A DNA stretch of 36,014 nt from Clostridium sp. Lineage in GTDB: Bacteria; Bacillota; Clostridia; Clostridiales; Clostridiaceae. Numbering within the stretch: the first letter of the stretch is position 1; each line of letters begins with the position of its first letter. Position numbers and translations under genes: made by a program. The stretch is taken from positions 1 through 36,014 of the forward strand of contig JARLHR010000061.1 in assembly GCA_031292145.1 (NCBI GenBank), written 5' to 3'. This document shows positions 27,084 to 36,014 of the stretch, piece by piece. Under the pieces are notes generated by a model. The model was given only the letters and a program-made list of their open reading frames with translations, made no database searches and was not told the origin of the DNA.

Positions 27084-28438
27084 TATAATACCCCCATTAA
27101 AGCTTTAGCTTTATCAATGGTCTCAAACCATTCATCTTCTTCAATAGATTCCCAGGTGATTCCGCCTCCAACACCTAAATAAGCCCTATCATCTTTCTTA
27201 ACGATAGTTCTAATAACTATATTAAAATCACTGTTACCTCTTAAATCAAAGTATCCTATAGAACCTGTATAAATATTTCTTTTTAATTTTTCAAGCTCCT
27301 CAATTATCTCCATTGCCCTTATTTTAGGTGCTCCTGTAATAGATCCTCCCGGGAAACATTCTCTTATGCATTTTACTGCTGATACATTTTCTTTTAACTT
27401 ACCTTCTATAGTTGCTACAAGATGAAATACAGTTTCATATTTTTCTATTTTAAAAAGTTCTGTAACCTTTACCGAATCAGGTTTGCAAACTTTGCTTAAA
27501 TCATTTCTCTCTAAATCCACAATCATTAATAACTCTGATTTATCCTTTTCAGAATTAATTAATTCATTTTTATTTCTTTCATCTTCTTCAGAATTTTTTC
27601 CCCTGGGTCTCGTTCCTTTAATTGGTCTTGTTTGTACTAATCCATTCCTAACGGATAAAAATCTTTCTGGAGATGAGCTTATTATTTGAAAATCTTCAAA
27701 ATTCATATATGCAGAAAATGGTGCCTTATTGGTGCTCCTTAGTTTTTCGTATATTTTATAAGGTTCCTCATTATTATTACACCATATTCGCCTTGTCATA
27801 TTAGCTATGTACACATCCCCACTTCTAATATATTCTCTAAGCACCCCTATGGATCTTTCATATTCTACTTTATCAAAATTAGAGAAAAACTTATTATTTG
27901 ATACTTGAAATTTTATTTTTTCTTCTTCCTTGTAATTCTTGAGGCATTTTTCTATTCCCTCAATACTGCTAATAGCTTCCTCAATTTGTCCCGCTGCTGT
28001 TATGTAAGTTTTTTTATTATGTAAATCAAAGATAATTAAGTTATCAAAGAAAATAAATATGCTATCAGGAATATTAAAATCTTCTTTTGAGTTATCAGGC
28101 AATTCTTCTAACATCCTTCCTATATCATAGGAAAAATATCCAATAGCCCCACTTATAAATGGTAAATCATTATTACTACTCAATTTATATTTATCTATAA
28201 GTTCCTCTAATTTTATAAAAGGATCAGCATCATTGTATTCTTCATTATCAATGAAAACTTTTTTTCCCTTGGAAACAAACTTTTTATATGGATTTAATCC
28301 TATAAAGGAATATTCAGATAATAATTTATCTTCCTTTGAACTATCTAAAAAAATACTGTCGACCTTATCTTTAAAAAGATTATATGTATAAAATGGATCA
28401 TAATATGTATTTAGTTCTTTTATCTTAAATTCTATCAT
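27083..28438 (-). CDS. pabB: Aminodeoxychorismate synthase component I
   Basis: The 451-aa chorismate-binding enzyme has the PabB-specific lysine K274 in PIKGTRPRG, where anthranilate synthases have alanine. It also has DLERNDLSKVC, CFPGGSITGAPKIRAMEIIEE, YTGSIGYFDLRG and the closing GVGGGITWES motif. It aminates chorismate with ammonia supplied by PabA. It overlaps pabA by 14 nt and pabC by one base. Length is normal for PabB. Confidence 0.95.
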   Translation of the reverse strand: MIEFKIKELNTYYDPFYTYNLFKDKVDSIFLDSSKEDKLLSEYSFIGLNPYKKFVSKGKKVFIDNEEYNDADPFIKLEELIDKYKLSSNNDLPFISGAIGYFSYDIGRMLEELPDNSKEDFNIPDSIFIFFDNLIIFDLHNKKTYITAAGQIEEAISSIEGIEKCLKNYKEEEKIKFQVSNNKFFSNFDKVEYERSIGVLREYIRSGDVYIANMTRRIWCNNNEEPYKIYEKLRSTNKAPFSAYMNFEDFQIISSSPERFLSVRNGLVQTRPIKGTRPRGKNSEEDERNKNELINSEKDKSELLMIVDLERNDLSKVCKPDSVKVTELFKIEKYETVFHLVATIEGKLKENVSAVKCIRECFPGGSITGAPKIRAMEIIEELEKLKRNIYTGSIGYFDLRGNSDFNIVIRTIVKKDDRAYLGVGGGITWESIEEDEWFETIDKAKALMGVL

Positions 28439-29021
28439 TTCTAAACCTCTTGCACTCTAAAACAAAATTTTCTAAAATTTTATGTCCCTCTTCAGTAAGT
28501 TCAGCTTCTGGATGAAATTGAACACCATATATAGGCAACTTTTTATGTCTCATTCCCATAATTACTTTATCTGAATCTAAAGTTTCTGCTGTAATTTCTA
28601 ATTCCTTTGGAAGCTTCTCTTTATTAATAATTAATGAATGGTACCTGGTTACCTTAAGAGGATTTTTCACTCCATATAACATCCCTTTATTATCATGAGT
28701 TACTTCACTTATTTTTCCATGCATCGGTATCTTTCCTTTAATAATTTCACCGCCAAAATAATGACCTATGCATTGATGGCCTAAGCATATCCCAAAGATA
28801 GGCACCTTTCCTTTAAACCTATCAATAATATCTAAACACACACCCGCTTCCCTTGGATTTTTAGGACCAGGCGAAATAACTATTCCTAAGTATTTATTTG
28901 CATCTATACATTCCACATCTATCTTATCATTTCTAACAACCTCTACTACCTCACCTATTTCATCAAAATATCTGACAAGGTTATATACAAATGAGTCATA
29001 GTTATCTATCATTAGTAACAT
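28425..29021 (-). CDS. pabA: Glutamine amidotransferase, aminodeoxychorismate synthase component II
   Basis: The 198-aa class I glutamine amidotransferase opens with MLLMIDNYDSFVYNLVRYF. Its catalytic triad is C79 (GICLGHQ), H170 and E172 (VQFHPEAELTEEGH). It delivers ammonia to PabB. First gene of the overlapping pabA-pabB-pabC unit; AAGGA lies eight bases upstream of the ATG. It may also serve anthranilate synthase, as in Bacillus, if no separate TrpG exists. Confidence 0.93.
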   Translation of the reverse strand: MLLMIDNYDSFVYNLVRYFDEIGEVVEVVRNDKIDVECIDANKYLGIVISPGPKNPREAGVCLDIIDRFKGKVPIFGICLGHQCIGHYFGGEIIKGKIPMHGKISEVTHDNKGMLYGVKNPLKVTRYHSLIINKEKLPKELEITAETLDSDKVIMGMRHKKLPIYGVQFHPEAELTEEGHKILENFVLECKRFRNDRI

Positions 29022-29042
29022 TAAATCATTCCTTCTTAAAAA

Positions 29043-29906
29043 TTAGTGTATTGGCTTCTTTTTATATCGCTTTCCTGTACCTGTCCCTTCAACACTTGCA
29101 ACTGTAATTAATGCATCTTCATCAAATCCATGTACAATGCTTTTTAATTTTGCCACCTCAAGTCTTGATAAAACTACATAAATAACATTTGTCTTATTTC
29201 CACTATAAGCCCCTTTTCCATCTAATAAGGTAATAGCTCTACCAAGCCTTGCCATTATAGCTTCCGAAATATCCTCATTTTTTTCTGATACAATTATTAC
29301 TGCTTTTGACTCATCAAGTCCTTCAACAGTAATATCTATAGTTTTAAATGCGATAAAATAGGCTATTAAAGAATACATCGCTCTATCCCATCCAAATATA
29401 AACCCTGAACTTCCTATTATGAAAAGATTAAAAAACATAACTATTTCACCAATAGAAAATGCGCTTCTTTTTTCTAGCATTATAGCAACAATTTCAGTTC
29501 CATCTAAAGAACCACCATTTCTTATAATTAATCCTACACCTGCACCCATTATAATTCCACCGAAAATTGTTGCTAGAAGTATATCTTGTGTTACACCTGG
29601 AACTGGAGCAAGTAATGTTACTCCAATTGATAAGCATACTATCGAAAATATTGTTGATAAAGCAAAAGTTTTTCCAATTTGCTTATAGCCTAAAACCACA
29701 AAAGGTAGGTTTAGTATGACTAAAAATACTCCTAATTTGACTTTAGTTAAGTAATTTGCCATAATAGATATTCCTGTCATTCCCCCGTCAATTATATTGT
29801 TGGGGATTAAAAATACTTCGAGTCCTATCGATACCAAAATGGAACCTAATACTAAAAAGAATATTCTACTAATAATAATTAATAACTTCTTCTGTTTGTT
29901 CTTCAT
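29043..29906 (-). CDS. YitT-family membrane protein
   Basis: The 287-aa protein has about five to six membrane helices with the YitT signature IPNNIIDGGMTGISIMANYL near 34-53 and a GGSLDGTEIVAIML stretch. A soluble DUF2179 domain follows (about 200-280, with GRAITLLDGKGAYSG). The role of the family is not settled. AGGAGG lies about twelve bases upstream of the ATG. It is 21 nt upstream of pabA on the same strand, so may be co-transcribed with the pab genes. Confidence 0.9.
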   Translation of the reverse strand: MKNKQKKLLIIISRIFFLVLGSILVSIGLEVFLIPNNIIDGGMTGISIMANYLTKVKLGVFLVILNLPFVVLGYKQIGKTFALSTIFSIVCLSIGVTLLAPVPGVTQDILLATIFGGIIMGAGVGLIIRNGGSLDGTEIVAIMLEKRSAFSIGEIVMFFNLFIIGSSGFIFGWDRAMYSLIAYFIAFKTIDITVEGLDESKAVIIVSEKNEDISEAIMARLGRAITLLDGKGAYSGNKTNVIYVVLSRLEVAKLKSIVHGFDEDALITVASVEGTGTGKRYKKKPIH

Positions 29907-29981
29907 AATAGTTTGTTCCCTCCTATAAATATTTAATGCATGAAATTTTTCTCTCTAATTATACCATATTATTAAAATAAA

Positions 29982-30008
29982 AATGACCTATTGCGAAGTT
30001 AGGCCATT
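29982..30008 (-). terminator. Terminator after the cyclopropane synthase gene
   Basis: AATGACCTA and TAGGCCATT pair with one mismatch across a 9-nt loop, followed on the minus strand by TTTTATTTTAAT. Confidence 0.7.
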
Positions 30009-30036
30009 CTTAATACTTATTAGCTTTAATTTTCTA

Positions 30037-31218
30037 TTAATTTTTATACAAGTAATCTCTTGTCATAGGAATGTCATTATTTAATCCTTTTGTAATTAAT
30101 AATTGATGAAGATCAATTATTCCATTATTAAAAGTTGCTGCACAAGAACATAGATAAAGTTCCCACATTCTAATGAATTCTTCATTAAACATCTTAGAAA
30201 TTTCAACTTTATTTTTATTAAAATTTTCTCTCCAGCATAAAAGTGTTTTAACATAATGTCTTCTAAGACTTTCAACATCAACAATATAAAAATTACAATC
30301 ACCGCAGATATTTATAATTTCTCTAAGACTTGGAATGACTCCGCCTCTAAAAATATACTTTTTAATCCAAGGGTCTCCCGGGTATTCTTTTAATGCACTA
30401 ATATAATGTAGTAAAAATACTCCTTCTGGTTTTAAGACCGCATTAACATTTTTCATAAATAATTCATAATTGTCTCTTCCCACATGCTCAAGCATACCTA
30501 TACTGACAACCCTATCAAAAACTCTGCCACTCTTAGCTAAATCACGATAATCCATAAGTTTAACTTCTAATAGATTTTCAAGTTTTTCTTCTTTTATTCT
30601 TTCATTAAACTTTTTAAATTGTTCCTCACTTAGAGTGATACCAAGGCCATGAACCTTATATTTTTTTGCAGCTTCGATAAGTAATGTTCCCCATCCACAT
30701 CCTATATCTAAAAGAGTCATTTCTTCTTTAATATTAAGTTTTTTTAAAGTATGGTTAATTTTATTTACTTGTGCATCATGTAAACTATTATCATCTGATT
30801 TAAAATATCCACAAGAGTAAGTCATGGTATCATCAAGCCAAAGACTATAAAAGTTATTTCCAATGTCATAATGAGATTGAACTTCATTTTTTTGATTTTT
30901 TGCAGAATTTGGTGTAAAGATTAAATTCCTAAGAGACTTAGTATCTGTATTAAACTTATCCATTTGACTGAGAAATAAGTTTAATACATAAAACAAATCC
31001 CCTTCCATCTCTATATCTCCTCTTACATAAGCTTCCCCAAGAGCTAGAGATGTACTTTTAAGTAATTCAGTTTTACTTATTTCATTCTTAATTGTTATTG
31101 CAAATTGCGGTATACCATCTCCTATTATATACTCTTCAGTATCTTGAAATTTAACTGTAAATGGTATATGATCGAATTTTTCTAAATATTTAATATAAAA
31201 ACTATTTATTAAACTCAT
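30037..31218 (-). CDS. cfa: Cyclopropane-fatty-acyl-phospholipid synthase
   Basis: The 393-aa protein has the CFA synthase layout: an N-terminal lipid-binding part, QSHYDIGNNFYSLWLDD (114-130), TYSCGYF, the SAM-binding motif LLDIGCGWGTLL (169-180), MLEHVGRDNY with the bicarbonate-site Glu, and a C-terminal CSCAATF segment at the place of the active-site Cys region. It adds a methylene group from SAM to unsaturated acyl chains of membrane phospholipids, giving acid and solvent tolerance. GGGAGG supports the ATG. Monocistronic, bounded by terminators. Confidence 0.93.
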   Translation of the reverse strand: MSLINSFYIKYLEKFDHIPFTVKFQDTEEYIIGDGIPQFAITIKNEISKTELLKSTSLALGEAYVRGDIEMEGDLFYVLNLFLSQMDKFNTDTKSLRNLIFTPNSAKNQKNEVQSHYDIGNNFYSLWLDDTMTYSCGYFKSDDNSLHDAQVNKINHTLKKLNIKEEMTLLDIGCGWGTLLIEAAKKYKVHGLGITLSEEQFKKFNERIKEEKLENLLEVKLMDYRDLAKSGRVFDRVVSIGMLEHVGRDNYELFMKNVNAVLKPEGVFLLHYISALKEYPGDPWIKKYIFRGGVIPSLREIINICGDCNFYIVDVESLRRHYVKTLLCWRENFNKNKVEISKMFNEEFIRMWELYLCSCAATFNNGIIDLHQLLITKGLNNDIPMTRDYLYKN

Positions 31219-31286
31219 AAAATAGCCTCCCCTACAATTTTAAACTAATTAATTTATACTATTTTAGAGAAATAAATATTCCATAA

Positions 31287-31337
31287 AAGAGACCCTAACA
31301 AAATAGAAATCAAATTTCTATTTTGTAGGAGTCTCTT
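31287..31337. terminator. Strong long-stem terminator
   Basis: The arms (31287-31309 and 31315-31337) pair nearly perfectly over 23 bp with a 5-nt TCAAA loop; key parts are AAGAGAC/GTCTCTT and ACAAAATAGAAA/TTTCTATTTTGT. It ends the rRNA methyltransferase gene on the minus strand. Confidence 0.85.
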
Positions 31338-31401
31338 TCCTATTTTTATTAATAATTAGTATCATTAACACTGGCTTATAGCATATTACAGTCCGTATAC
31401 C

Positions 31402-32589
31402 TTAATAAACACTAACAAACACAACCTTCAAATAATTTCCCTCCGAAAATTTATCTGTAACTGCAAAATCTTCTGGAAGACTATGTTCCTCTAGAATTTC
31501 ATAATTCTTATTACTTTCTTTAAATGCTTCATCTATAAATTTCTTAAACTTAACCATATTAAAAGTTGCACAATTTGTTGAAGCTACAATTACGCCTTCA
31601 TCTTCTGTTATATCTATAGCCCATTTAACCAAATCCTTATAGTCTTTCGCCGCACTAAATCTATTATCTTTAGATGTTGCAAAGCTTGGTGGATCAAGAA
31701 TAACCACATCAAATTTTAATTCTTCTTTCTTTGCACGTTTGAAATAAAGAAAAACATCTTCAACTATTATGTCATGCTTTGCAGCATCAATATTATTTAT
31801 AGTAAAGTTTTCAGTCGTTTTTTCTAAACTTCTACTAGCTAAGTCAACACTTGTAGTAATCGCTCCACCTTTTGCTGCTGCCATAGAAAAAGCTCCAGTA
31901 TAAGAAAAAGTATTCAACACCCTTTTCCCTTTAGAATATTTATCTCTAATGGACTTTCTTACTTCCTTTTGATCTAAAAATACACCAACCATTGCACCAT
32001 CATTTAAATAAATTGCAAAGTTAACTCCATTTTCTTTTACTACAAGCGGTTCTGGAGCCTTTCTTCCACACATATAACTGTCTTCATCTACAACCATACC
32101 ATTTTCTTCAAATCTCTTTTTTTCATATATTCCATCAAAAGACACTAAGGCTTTTATAGCTTTAATTATGTTGTCTTTAAACGCATACATTCCTCTACTA
32201 TACCAAGTGATAAGGTAATATTCATCAAAATAGTCAATGGTAAGTCCGCCTATTCCATCTCCTTCACCATTAAATACTCTAAATGCATTAGTATCTCTTG
32301 AATGATATAACTTTATTCTTTTTGAAAATGCATTTCTAATTTTGTCATAAAAGAATTTATAATCTATATTACTATTCTTACTGTTGCTTAAAATCCAGCC
32401 ACAGCCTTTATTTTGCTTTCCATAATATCCTTTTCCTAAAAAGTTTTTTTTCTCATCTACAAGAGTTATAACTTGCCCTTCATCTTTTAAGGCTTTGGCA
32501 TTTTCTAAAGCTTCATCAAGAATTAAAGGATATCCTTTTTTATATTTATTAATAAATTCTTTTTTTACTGTAATTATTGTTTCTTTCAT
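31402..32589 (-). CDS. Class I rRNA (cytosine-C5) methyltransferase, RlmI-like
   Basis: The 395-aa protein has a short PUA-like N-terminus and then the RlmI/YccW methyltransferase core: NGEGDGIGGLTIDYF, GVFLDQKEVRKSI, LNTFSYTGAFSMAA (SAM site), VILDPPSFATS, and ASTNCATFNMVKF with a cysteine. Relatives methylate C5 of a cytosine in 23S rRNA (position 1962 in E. coli). Length is normal. AGGAAGG lies eight bases upstream of the ATG. Target residue in this organism is inferred. Confidence 0.9.
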   Translation of the reverse strand: MKETIITVKKEFINKYKKGYPLILDEALENAKALKDEGQVITLVDEKKNFLGKGYYGKQNKGCGWILSNSKNSNIDYKFFYDKIRNAFSKRIKLYHSRDTNAFRVFNGEGDGIGGLTIDYFDEYYLITWYSRGMYAFKDNIIKAIKALVSFDGIYEKKRFEENGMVVDEDSYMCGRKAPEPLVVKENGVNFAIYLNDGAMVGVFLDQKEVRKSIRDKYSKGKRVLNTFSYTGAFSMAAAKGGAITTSVDLASRSLEKTTENFTINNIDAAKHDIIVEDVFLYFKRAKKEELKFDVVILDPPSFATSKDNRFSAAKDYKDLVKWAIDITEDEGVIVASTNCATFNMVKFKKFIDEAFKESNKNYEILEEHSLPEDFAVTDKFSEGNYLKVVFVSVY

Positions 32590-32672
32590 ATATGTACCTT
32601 CCTAAGCAATTATATTAAATTAAATTCAAAGTAATTATACCATACTTCTACTTAATTAATAATCAATAGAAT

Positions 32673-32734
32673 TTAGGCACATGAAAAAATAATAAACAAT
32701 CACACTGGCCTATTATTTTTTTGATTGTGCCTTA
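32673..32734. repeat. Short member (B) of the palindromic repeat family
   Basis: TTAGGCACATGAAAAAATAATA at the left (first 20: TTAGGCACATGAAAAAATAA) pairs with TATTATTTTTTTGATTGTGC followed by CTTAA at the right; the centre is ~18 nt. It lies just after the DegT aminotransferase gene on the minus strand and can act as its terminator. Inverted relative to copy C. Confidence 0.8.
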
Positions 32735-32794
32735 ATTAAATATTTATAAATTCCCGAAGTTTGAGTTTCATTTATACTTTAGAAATTTATATTA

Positions 32795-33988
32795 TCATAT
32801 ACAACTTACAATTTTTATTGTATCAACAATATATTCTTTTTGCTCTAAGCTTAACTCTGGAAAAATTGGTATTGCAAATGTTCTATGAGATAAATATTCA
32901 GCTACAGGCATATCCCCTTCTTTATATCCAAGACCTTTATATACCTTTTGCAAATGCATTGGCACTGGATAATAAACCCCTGTACTTATACCCTTTTCTT
33001 TTAATTTATTAATAACTTCTTCTCTATTCTCAGATTGGACTACATACATATTATATACAGATTTACCTTCTGCTATTGTTACAGGCAATATTAATGATGT
33101 TTCTTTTAATTTTTCATCATACATCTTAGCATTTTTTCTTCTTGTTTCATTCCAATTATCTATAAGGCCTAATTTAATTCTTAAAATTGCCGCTTGAACT
33201 GTATCTAATCTTGAATTAAATCCAATTAAATAATTATAATATTTTAATGGATTATATACAGTATCATCATGCCCTTTAGAGGTTTCAACTTCTTCATTTA
33301 TATTATTTAATAAATTGTACGCTATTTGACCATTCTCTCCACTGCCATGAGTTCTAAGAGCCTTTGCAATAACAGCTATATTGTCATCAGATGTTGTTAT
33401 AATTCCACCATCACCTGCACATCCAAGATTTTTAGTTGGAAAAAATGAAAAACATCCCATATCTCCTATATTTCCAACTTTTTTATCCTTATATTCAGCG
33501 CCAACGGCTTGAGCTGCATCTTCTATAACTTTCAAGTTGTACTTCTTGGCAATTGCCATTATTTCATCCATCTTTGTTGGCTGTCCGAAGATATGAACTG
33601 GCATAATAGCCTTTGTCCTTTCAGTAATCTTTTCTTCTATCTTTAACGGATCTATATTATAGGTATCTTTTTCTACATCTACAAATACAGGAATTGCACC
33701 CAAAAACGAAATACTTTCTGCTGAAGAGAAAAATGTAAAAGGCGTAGTTATAACTTCATCCCCTTCTCCAATACCACAAGCCATAAGTGCTATAACTAAG
33801 GCATCAGTTCCATTACCAACTGATATCGCATGCTTAACTCCTACATATTCTGCAAATTCCTTTTCAAACTCTATAACATCTTTTCCCATAATATATTCCG
33901 CTGATGAAAGTACCTCACTTACAGCTTTCATTGCCTTATCTTCAATTGTTTTATATTGTGCTTTTAAATCTACTAATGGAATATTCAT
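32795..33988 (-). CDS. DegT/DnrJ/EryC1-family PLP aminotransferase
   Basis: The 397-aa protein opens with [18 protein letters not shown] and has [11 protein letters not shown] (58-68), [11 protein letters not shown] with PLP-pairing D157, and [16 protein letters not shown] with Schiff-base lysine K186. These are marks of sugar aminotransferases that aminate nucleotide-linked keto-sugars for surface polysaccharides, glycoproteins or antibiotics. The sugar is not readable. AAAGGAG supports the ATG. It is 29 nt downstream of the MerR-methyltransferase gene and so probably under its control. Confidence 0.9.
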   Translation of the reverse strand: MNIPLVDLKAQYKTIEDKAMKAVSEVLSSAEYIMGKDVIEFEKEFAEYVGVKHAISVGNGTDALVIALMACGIGEGDEVITTPFTFFSSAESISFLGAIPVFVDVEKDTYNIDPLKIEEKITERTKAIMPVHIFGQPTKMDEIMAIAKKYNLKVIEDAAQAVGAEYKDKKVGNIGDMGCFSFFPTKNLGCAGDGGIITTSDDNIAVIAKALRTHGSGENGQIAYNLLNNINEEVETSKGHDDTVYNPLKYYNYLIGFNSRLDTVQAAILRIKLGLIDNWNETRRKNAKMYDEKLKETSLILPVTIAEGKSVYNMYVVQSENREEVINKLKEKGISTGVYYPVPMHLQKVYKGLGYKEGDMPVAEYLSHRTFAIPIFPELSLEQKEYIVDTIKIVSCI

Positions 33989-34017
33989 TTTTATTTCTCC
34001 TTTTACTTTCTAGTAAT

Positions 34018-35178
34018 TTATTTCATTGCTTTAAACATACATGTTTTCGTTGTAATAGATATATCTCCATTTTCTCTAATATAATCTTCTAAATACTTTG
34101 TAAACTCCTTTTTCTTTTCTCCAACAAGTATTGCACTTCCTTGAATTGTTGATGCTTTATATGATACAACTGGTTCTGCCTCATCTACTATTATTTTCCC
34201 GTCTAAAATTTCAACATCTACCTTACTAAAATATTTTTCAAGCATTCCTCTGCCATGTTCTAAATCAAATCTTTCTGAATAACCATTACTATCTAACCCT
34301 AAATTTGGTGCAAATTTTTCTGCAAGTTTATTTAATTCCTTCATAGATTCACATGAATTAGCTGTTACATAAAATGTTCCCTTTGGTTTTAATACTCTCT
34401 GTATTTCACCTAAAGCTTTTTCTATATCTGGAATAAAATAAATCATATGCTGTGCAATGATTATATCAACACTTTCATTTTCATATGGAATATTTTCAGC
34501 ATTAATTTCCTCATAACTAAATTCATGAGGTACATCTTTTAATTTACCTTTTGCAATTTTTATCATGCTTCTTGAAAAATCTGATAATGTAATATCTAAA
34601 TTTTTATCTATATTATCTTTATTCTTAAACCAAAGCTTTCCAGTACCACATCCAAGTTCTAATACCTTTGAATTTTCCGAAAAATTTATTTGATTAAAAC
34701 ACCATTTATCAAAGTCTATCTTATTTGTATTATAATTATGGAGATTGCTTCTAATATTGAGGTTCTTATCGCTTTTATATTGTTCTCTAACCCTGCTTTC
34801 CATATTAGTTACTTTGATAATATCAATTAAATTGTTAGCATCTAAAAAACTATTTTTCTTTGCAGTATTTTGCGCTTTATTAAAAACCTCAATAACTGCA
34901 TCAATATGCTTTTTCTTTTCTTCCAATGCCTTCTTCTGAATGCTTATCATGCTCTCCAAATTTTCCCCGCTCTCATGTAAAATGTGACCTATTTCATTTA
35001 ATGATAAACCAATAAATTTCAGAGTTGTAATCTGTTGAAGTTTCAATAAATCTTCTTCACAATAAATTCTATACCCTGACTCAGTTTTTTCACTAGGCTT
35101 AAGTAATCCGATTTTATCATAATGAAGCAGTGTTTTCACTGTCACTCCTGATTTTTTAGCAAATTCACCAATTTTCAC
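34018..35178 (-). CDS. MerR-type regulator fused to a class I SAM methyltransferase
   Basis: Residues 1-70 are a MerR winged helix-turn-helix (IGEFAKKSGVTVKTLLHYDK, GLLKPSEKTESGYRIY), followed by a coiled dimerisation helix (75-105). Residues ~155-275 are a methyltransferase with SAM motif VLELGCGTGKLW, acidic D in SDFSRSMI and a VLKPKGTFYVTA strand. The C-terminal ~100 residues are unassigned. In MerR proteins the C-terminal part senses a ligand; here that place is taken by an enzyme fold, suggesting sensing of SAM or a methyl acceptor. The start is GTG with GGAGG seven bases upstream. Its promoter (35202-35232) is of MerR-controlled type. It is co-directional with the DegT gene. Confidence 0.88.
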   Translation of the reverse strand: MKIGEFAKKSGVTVKTLLHYDKIGLLKPSEKTESGYRIYCEEDLLKLQQITTLKFIGLSLNEIGHILHESGENLESMISIQKKALEEKKKHIDAVIEVFNKAQNTAKKNSFLDANNLIDIIKVTNMESRVREQYKSDKNLNIRSNLHNYNTNKIDFDKWCFNQINFSENSKVLELGCGTGKLWFKNKDNIDKNLDITLSDFSRSMIKIAKGKLKDVPHEFSYEEINAENIPYENESVDIIIAQHMIYFIPDIEKALGEIQRVLKPKGTFYVTANSCESMKELNKLAEKFAPNLGLDSNGYSERFDLEHGRGMLEKYFSKVDVEILDGKIIVDEAEPVVSYKASTIQGSAILVGEKKKEFTKYLEDYIRENGDISITTKTCMFKAMK

Positions 35179-35201
35179 TCCGCTCCCTCCTCATTAAATA
35201 T

Positions 35202-35232
35202 ATTCTAATCCCTTACCTTAGGTTGGAGTCAA
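35202..35232 (-). promoter_or_regulatory. MerR-type promoter with 19-bp spacer
   Basis: On the minus strand TTGACT (35232-35227) and TAGAAT (35207-35202) are separated by 19 nt. The spacer holds the imperfect dyad CCAACCT-A-AGGTAAGG. Over-long spacers with a central dyad are the mark of MerR-activated promoters, so this probably gives autoregulation of the gene that begins at 35178. Confidence 0.8.
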
Positions 35233-35290
35233 TGTATATATTTTTACAATTAAGATAATGTGAAATTATACAAAAAAATTAGACATACAC

Positions 35291-35363
35291 TTAAGGCACA
35301 ATCAAAAAAATAACAGACCAGTATGCTTGCATATTTGGTCTATTATTTTTTTCATGTGCCTAA
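35291..35363. repeat. Short member (C) of the palindromic repeat family
   Basis: Left end TTAAGGCACAATCAAAAAAA then TAACAGACCA; right end TGGTCTATTATTTTTTTCAT then GTGCCTAA. The ends pair closely around a GTATGCTTGCATAT centre. It lies after the partial aminotransferase gene and before the MerR gene promoter. Confidence 0.8.
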
Positions 35364-35440
35364 GCAAATATAGAGATTAACCTAATTCATCAAGTATATG
35401 CCTATTTCCCATTTAATTTTATAACATTAAATTTATCAGT

Positions 35441-36014
35441 TTATAATATTTCTTTAATTGCTTTTACTACTTCTTTTGCTATATATTCAGCATCTTCTAA
35501 TGATAATGTAGTATATACAGGAAGTGTAATTTCATTTTCATATTGAGCATAAGCATTTGGATAATCCTTAATATCATATCCAAGATTTTTATATAGTGTT
35601 AACATTGGTAATGGTTTATAGTGAACATTTGTTGCTATTCCCTTTTCTGCTAGCTTTTGAATTGCAGCATTTCTCTTTTCTTCGTTAAAACCTTTCACTC
35701 TATAAAGATATAAATGGTATGATGTCTCAGTTCCATTATCATCTTTTGTAACTGGAATTATTGAAAAATCTTCTTTACCTAAAATATCTGAATAAATCTT
35801 AAAGATTTGTCTTCGCTTTTCAAGCATTCCTTCATATCTCTTAAGTTGAACTACACCAATTGCAGCTCCTATATCTGTTAAGTTACATTTAAGTCCATCA
35901 TTTATAATGTCATATTCCCAAGCTCCAGCTTTAAGTTTACTTAAAGCATCTTTTGATTGACCATGCATAGCAGTAAATCTCATATACTTAAGTAAATCTT
36001 CATGACCTCTAAAA
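35441..36014 (-). CDS. DegT/DnrJ/EryC1-family aminotransferase, C-terminal part (cut by window end)
   Basis: The frame stays open to the window edge, reading RGHEDLLKY ahead of the first internal Met (35983). The visible part is the C-terminal ~190 residues of a DegT-family enzyme: GLKCNLTDIGAAIGVVQLKR (sugar-aminotransferase helix), SYHLYLYRV, a NVHYKPLPMLTLYKNLGYD segment and LPVYTTLSLEDAEYI at the end. The PLP-lysine part lies beyond the window. It belongs to the same family as the gene at 32795, but the two are clearly divergent. Probably part of a sugar or polysaccharide operon that continues outside. Confidence 0.88.
   Translation of the reverse strand, partial: FRGHEDLLKYMRFTAMHGQSKDALSKLKAGAWEYDIINDGLKCNLTDIGAAIGVVQLKRYEGMLEKRRQIFKIYSDILGKEDFSIIPVTKDDNGTETSYHLYLYRVKGFNEEKRNAAIQKLAEKGIATNVHYKPLPMLTLYKNLGYDIKDYPNAYAQYENEITLPVYTTLSLEDAEYIAKEVVKAIKEIL

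Overview
The window is AT-rich, low-GC Gram-positive DNA of solventogenic-Clostridium type. Shine-Dalgarno sites are strong (AGGAGG/GAGGTG), codons are A/T-biased, and the gene content is clostridial: pabABC, an Acm-type GH18 protein, a Pct-like CoA-transferase, a YitT protein and HD-GYP signalling. The genus is inferred from this content and was not tested by a search.

Layout. 1-450: a partial structured RNA and a small Cys-rich, RiPP-like peptide gene. 450-7000: a sparse accessory region. It holds a primase-helicase of the TOTE conflict-system type, a decayed zeta-toxin-like gene, an AlbA_2/GHKL (Schlafen-like) gene, a 20-nt tRNA-3'-end-like scar and a 231-bp hairpin element. 7000-7350: a His-Gln tRNA operon with a near-perfect promoter and a terminator. 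7500-12450: a translationally coupled HD-GYP response regulator and large hybrid histidine kinase. 12700-20850: two paralogous APC permeases sharing a 28-nt upstream motif, a GH18 protein, a CoA-transferase plus class II aldolase-like operon, two long hairpins, and a 110-residue protein resembling only the C-terminus of carbon-monoxide dehydrogenase. 21100-26300: glycogen debranching enzyme, an EamA/GNAT operon ending in a GNAT C-terminal fragment, a MarR remnant, and two membrane-protein genes. 26350-32600: housekeeping genes (overlapping pabA-pabB-pabC, YitT protein, cyclopropane synthase, rRNA methyltransferase). 32650-36014: two DegT-family aminotransferase genes (one cut by the window end) and a MerR-methyltransferase fusion with a typical 19-bp-spacer promoter. 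A 60-70-bp palindromic element follows each aminotransferase gene.

How the genes relate. PabA, PabB and PabC together make p-aminobenzoate for folate. The kinase and HD-GYP protein form a probable c-di-GMP signalling pair. The CoA-transferase/aldolase operon and the neighbouring permease may handle an organic acid or amino acid, but the substrate cannot be read from sequence. The best candidates for something less well described are the 1-7 kb conflict-type island, the CxxxD-containing small peptide, the orphan CODH C-terminal-like protein, and the palindromic element family with one long and two short members.
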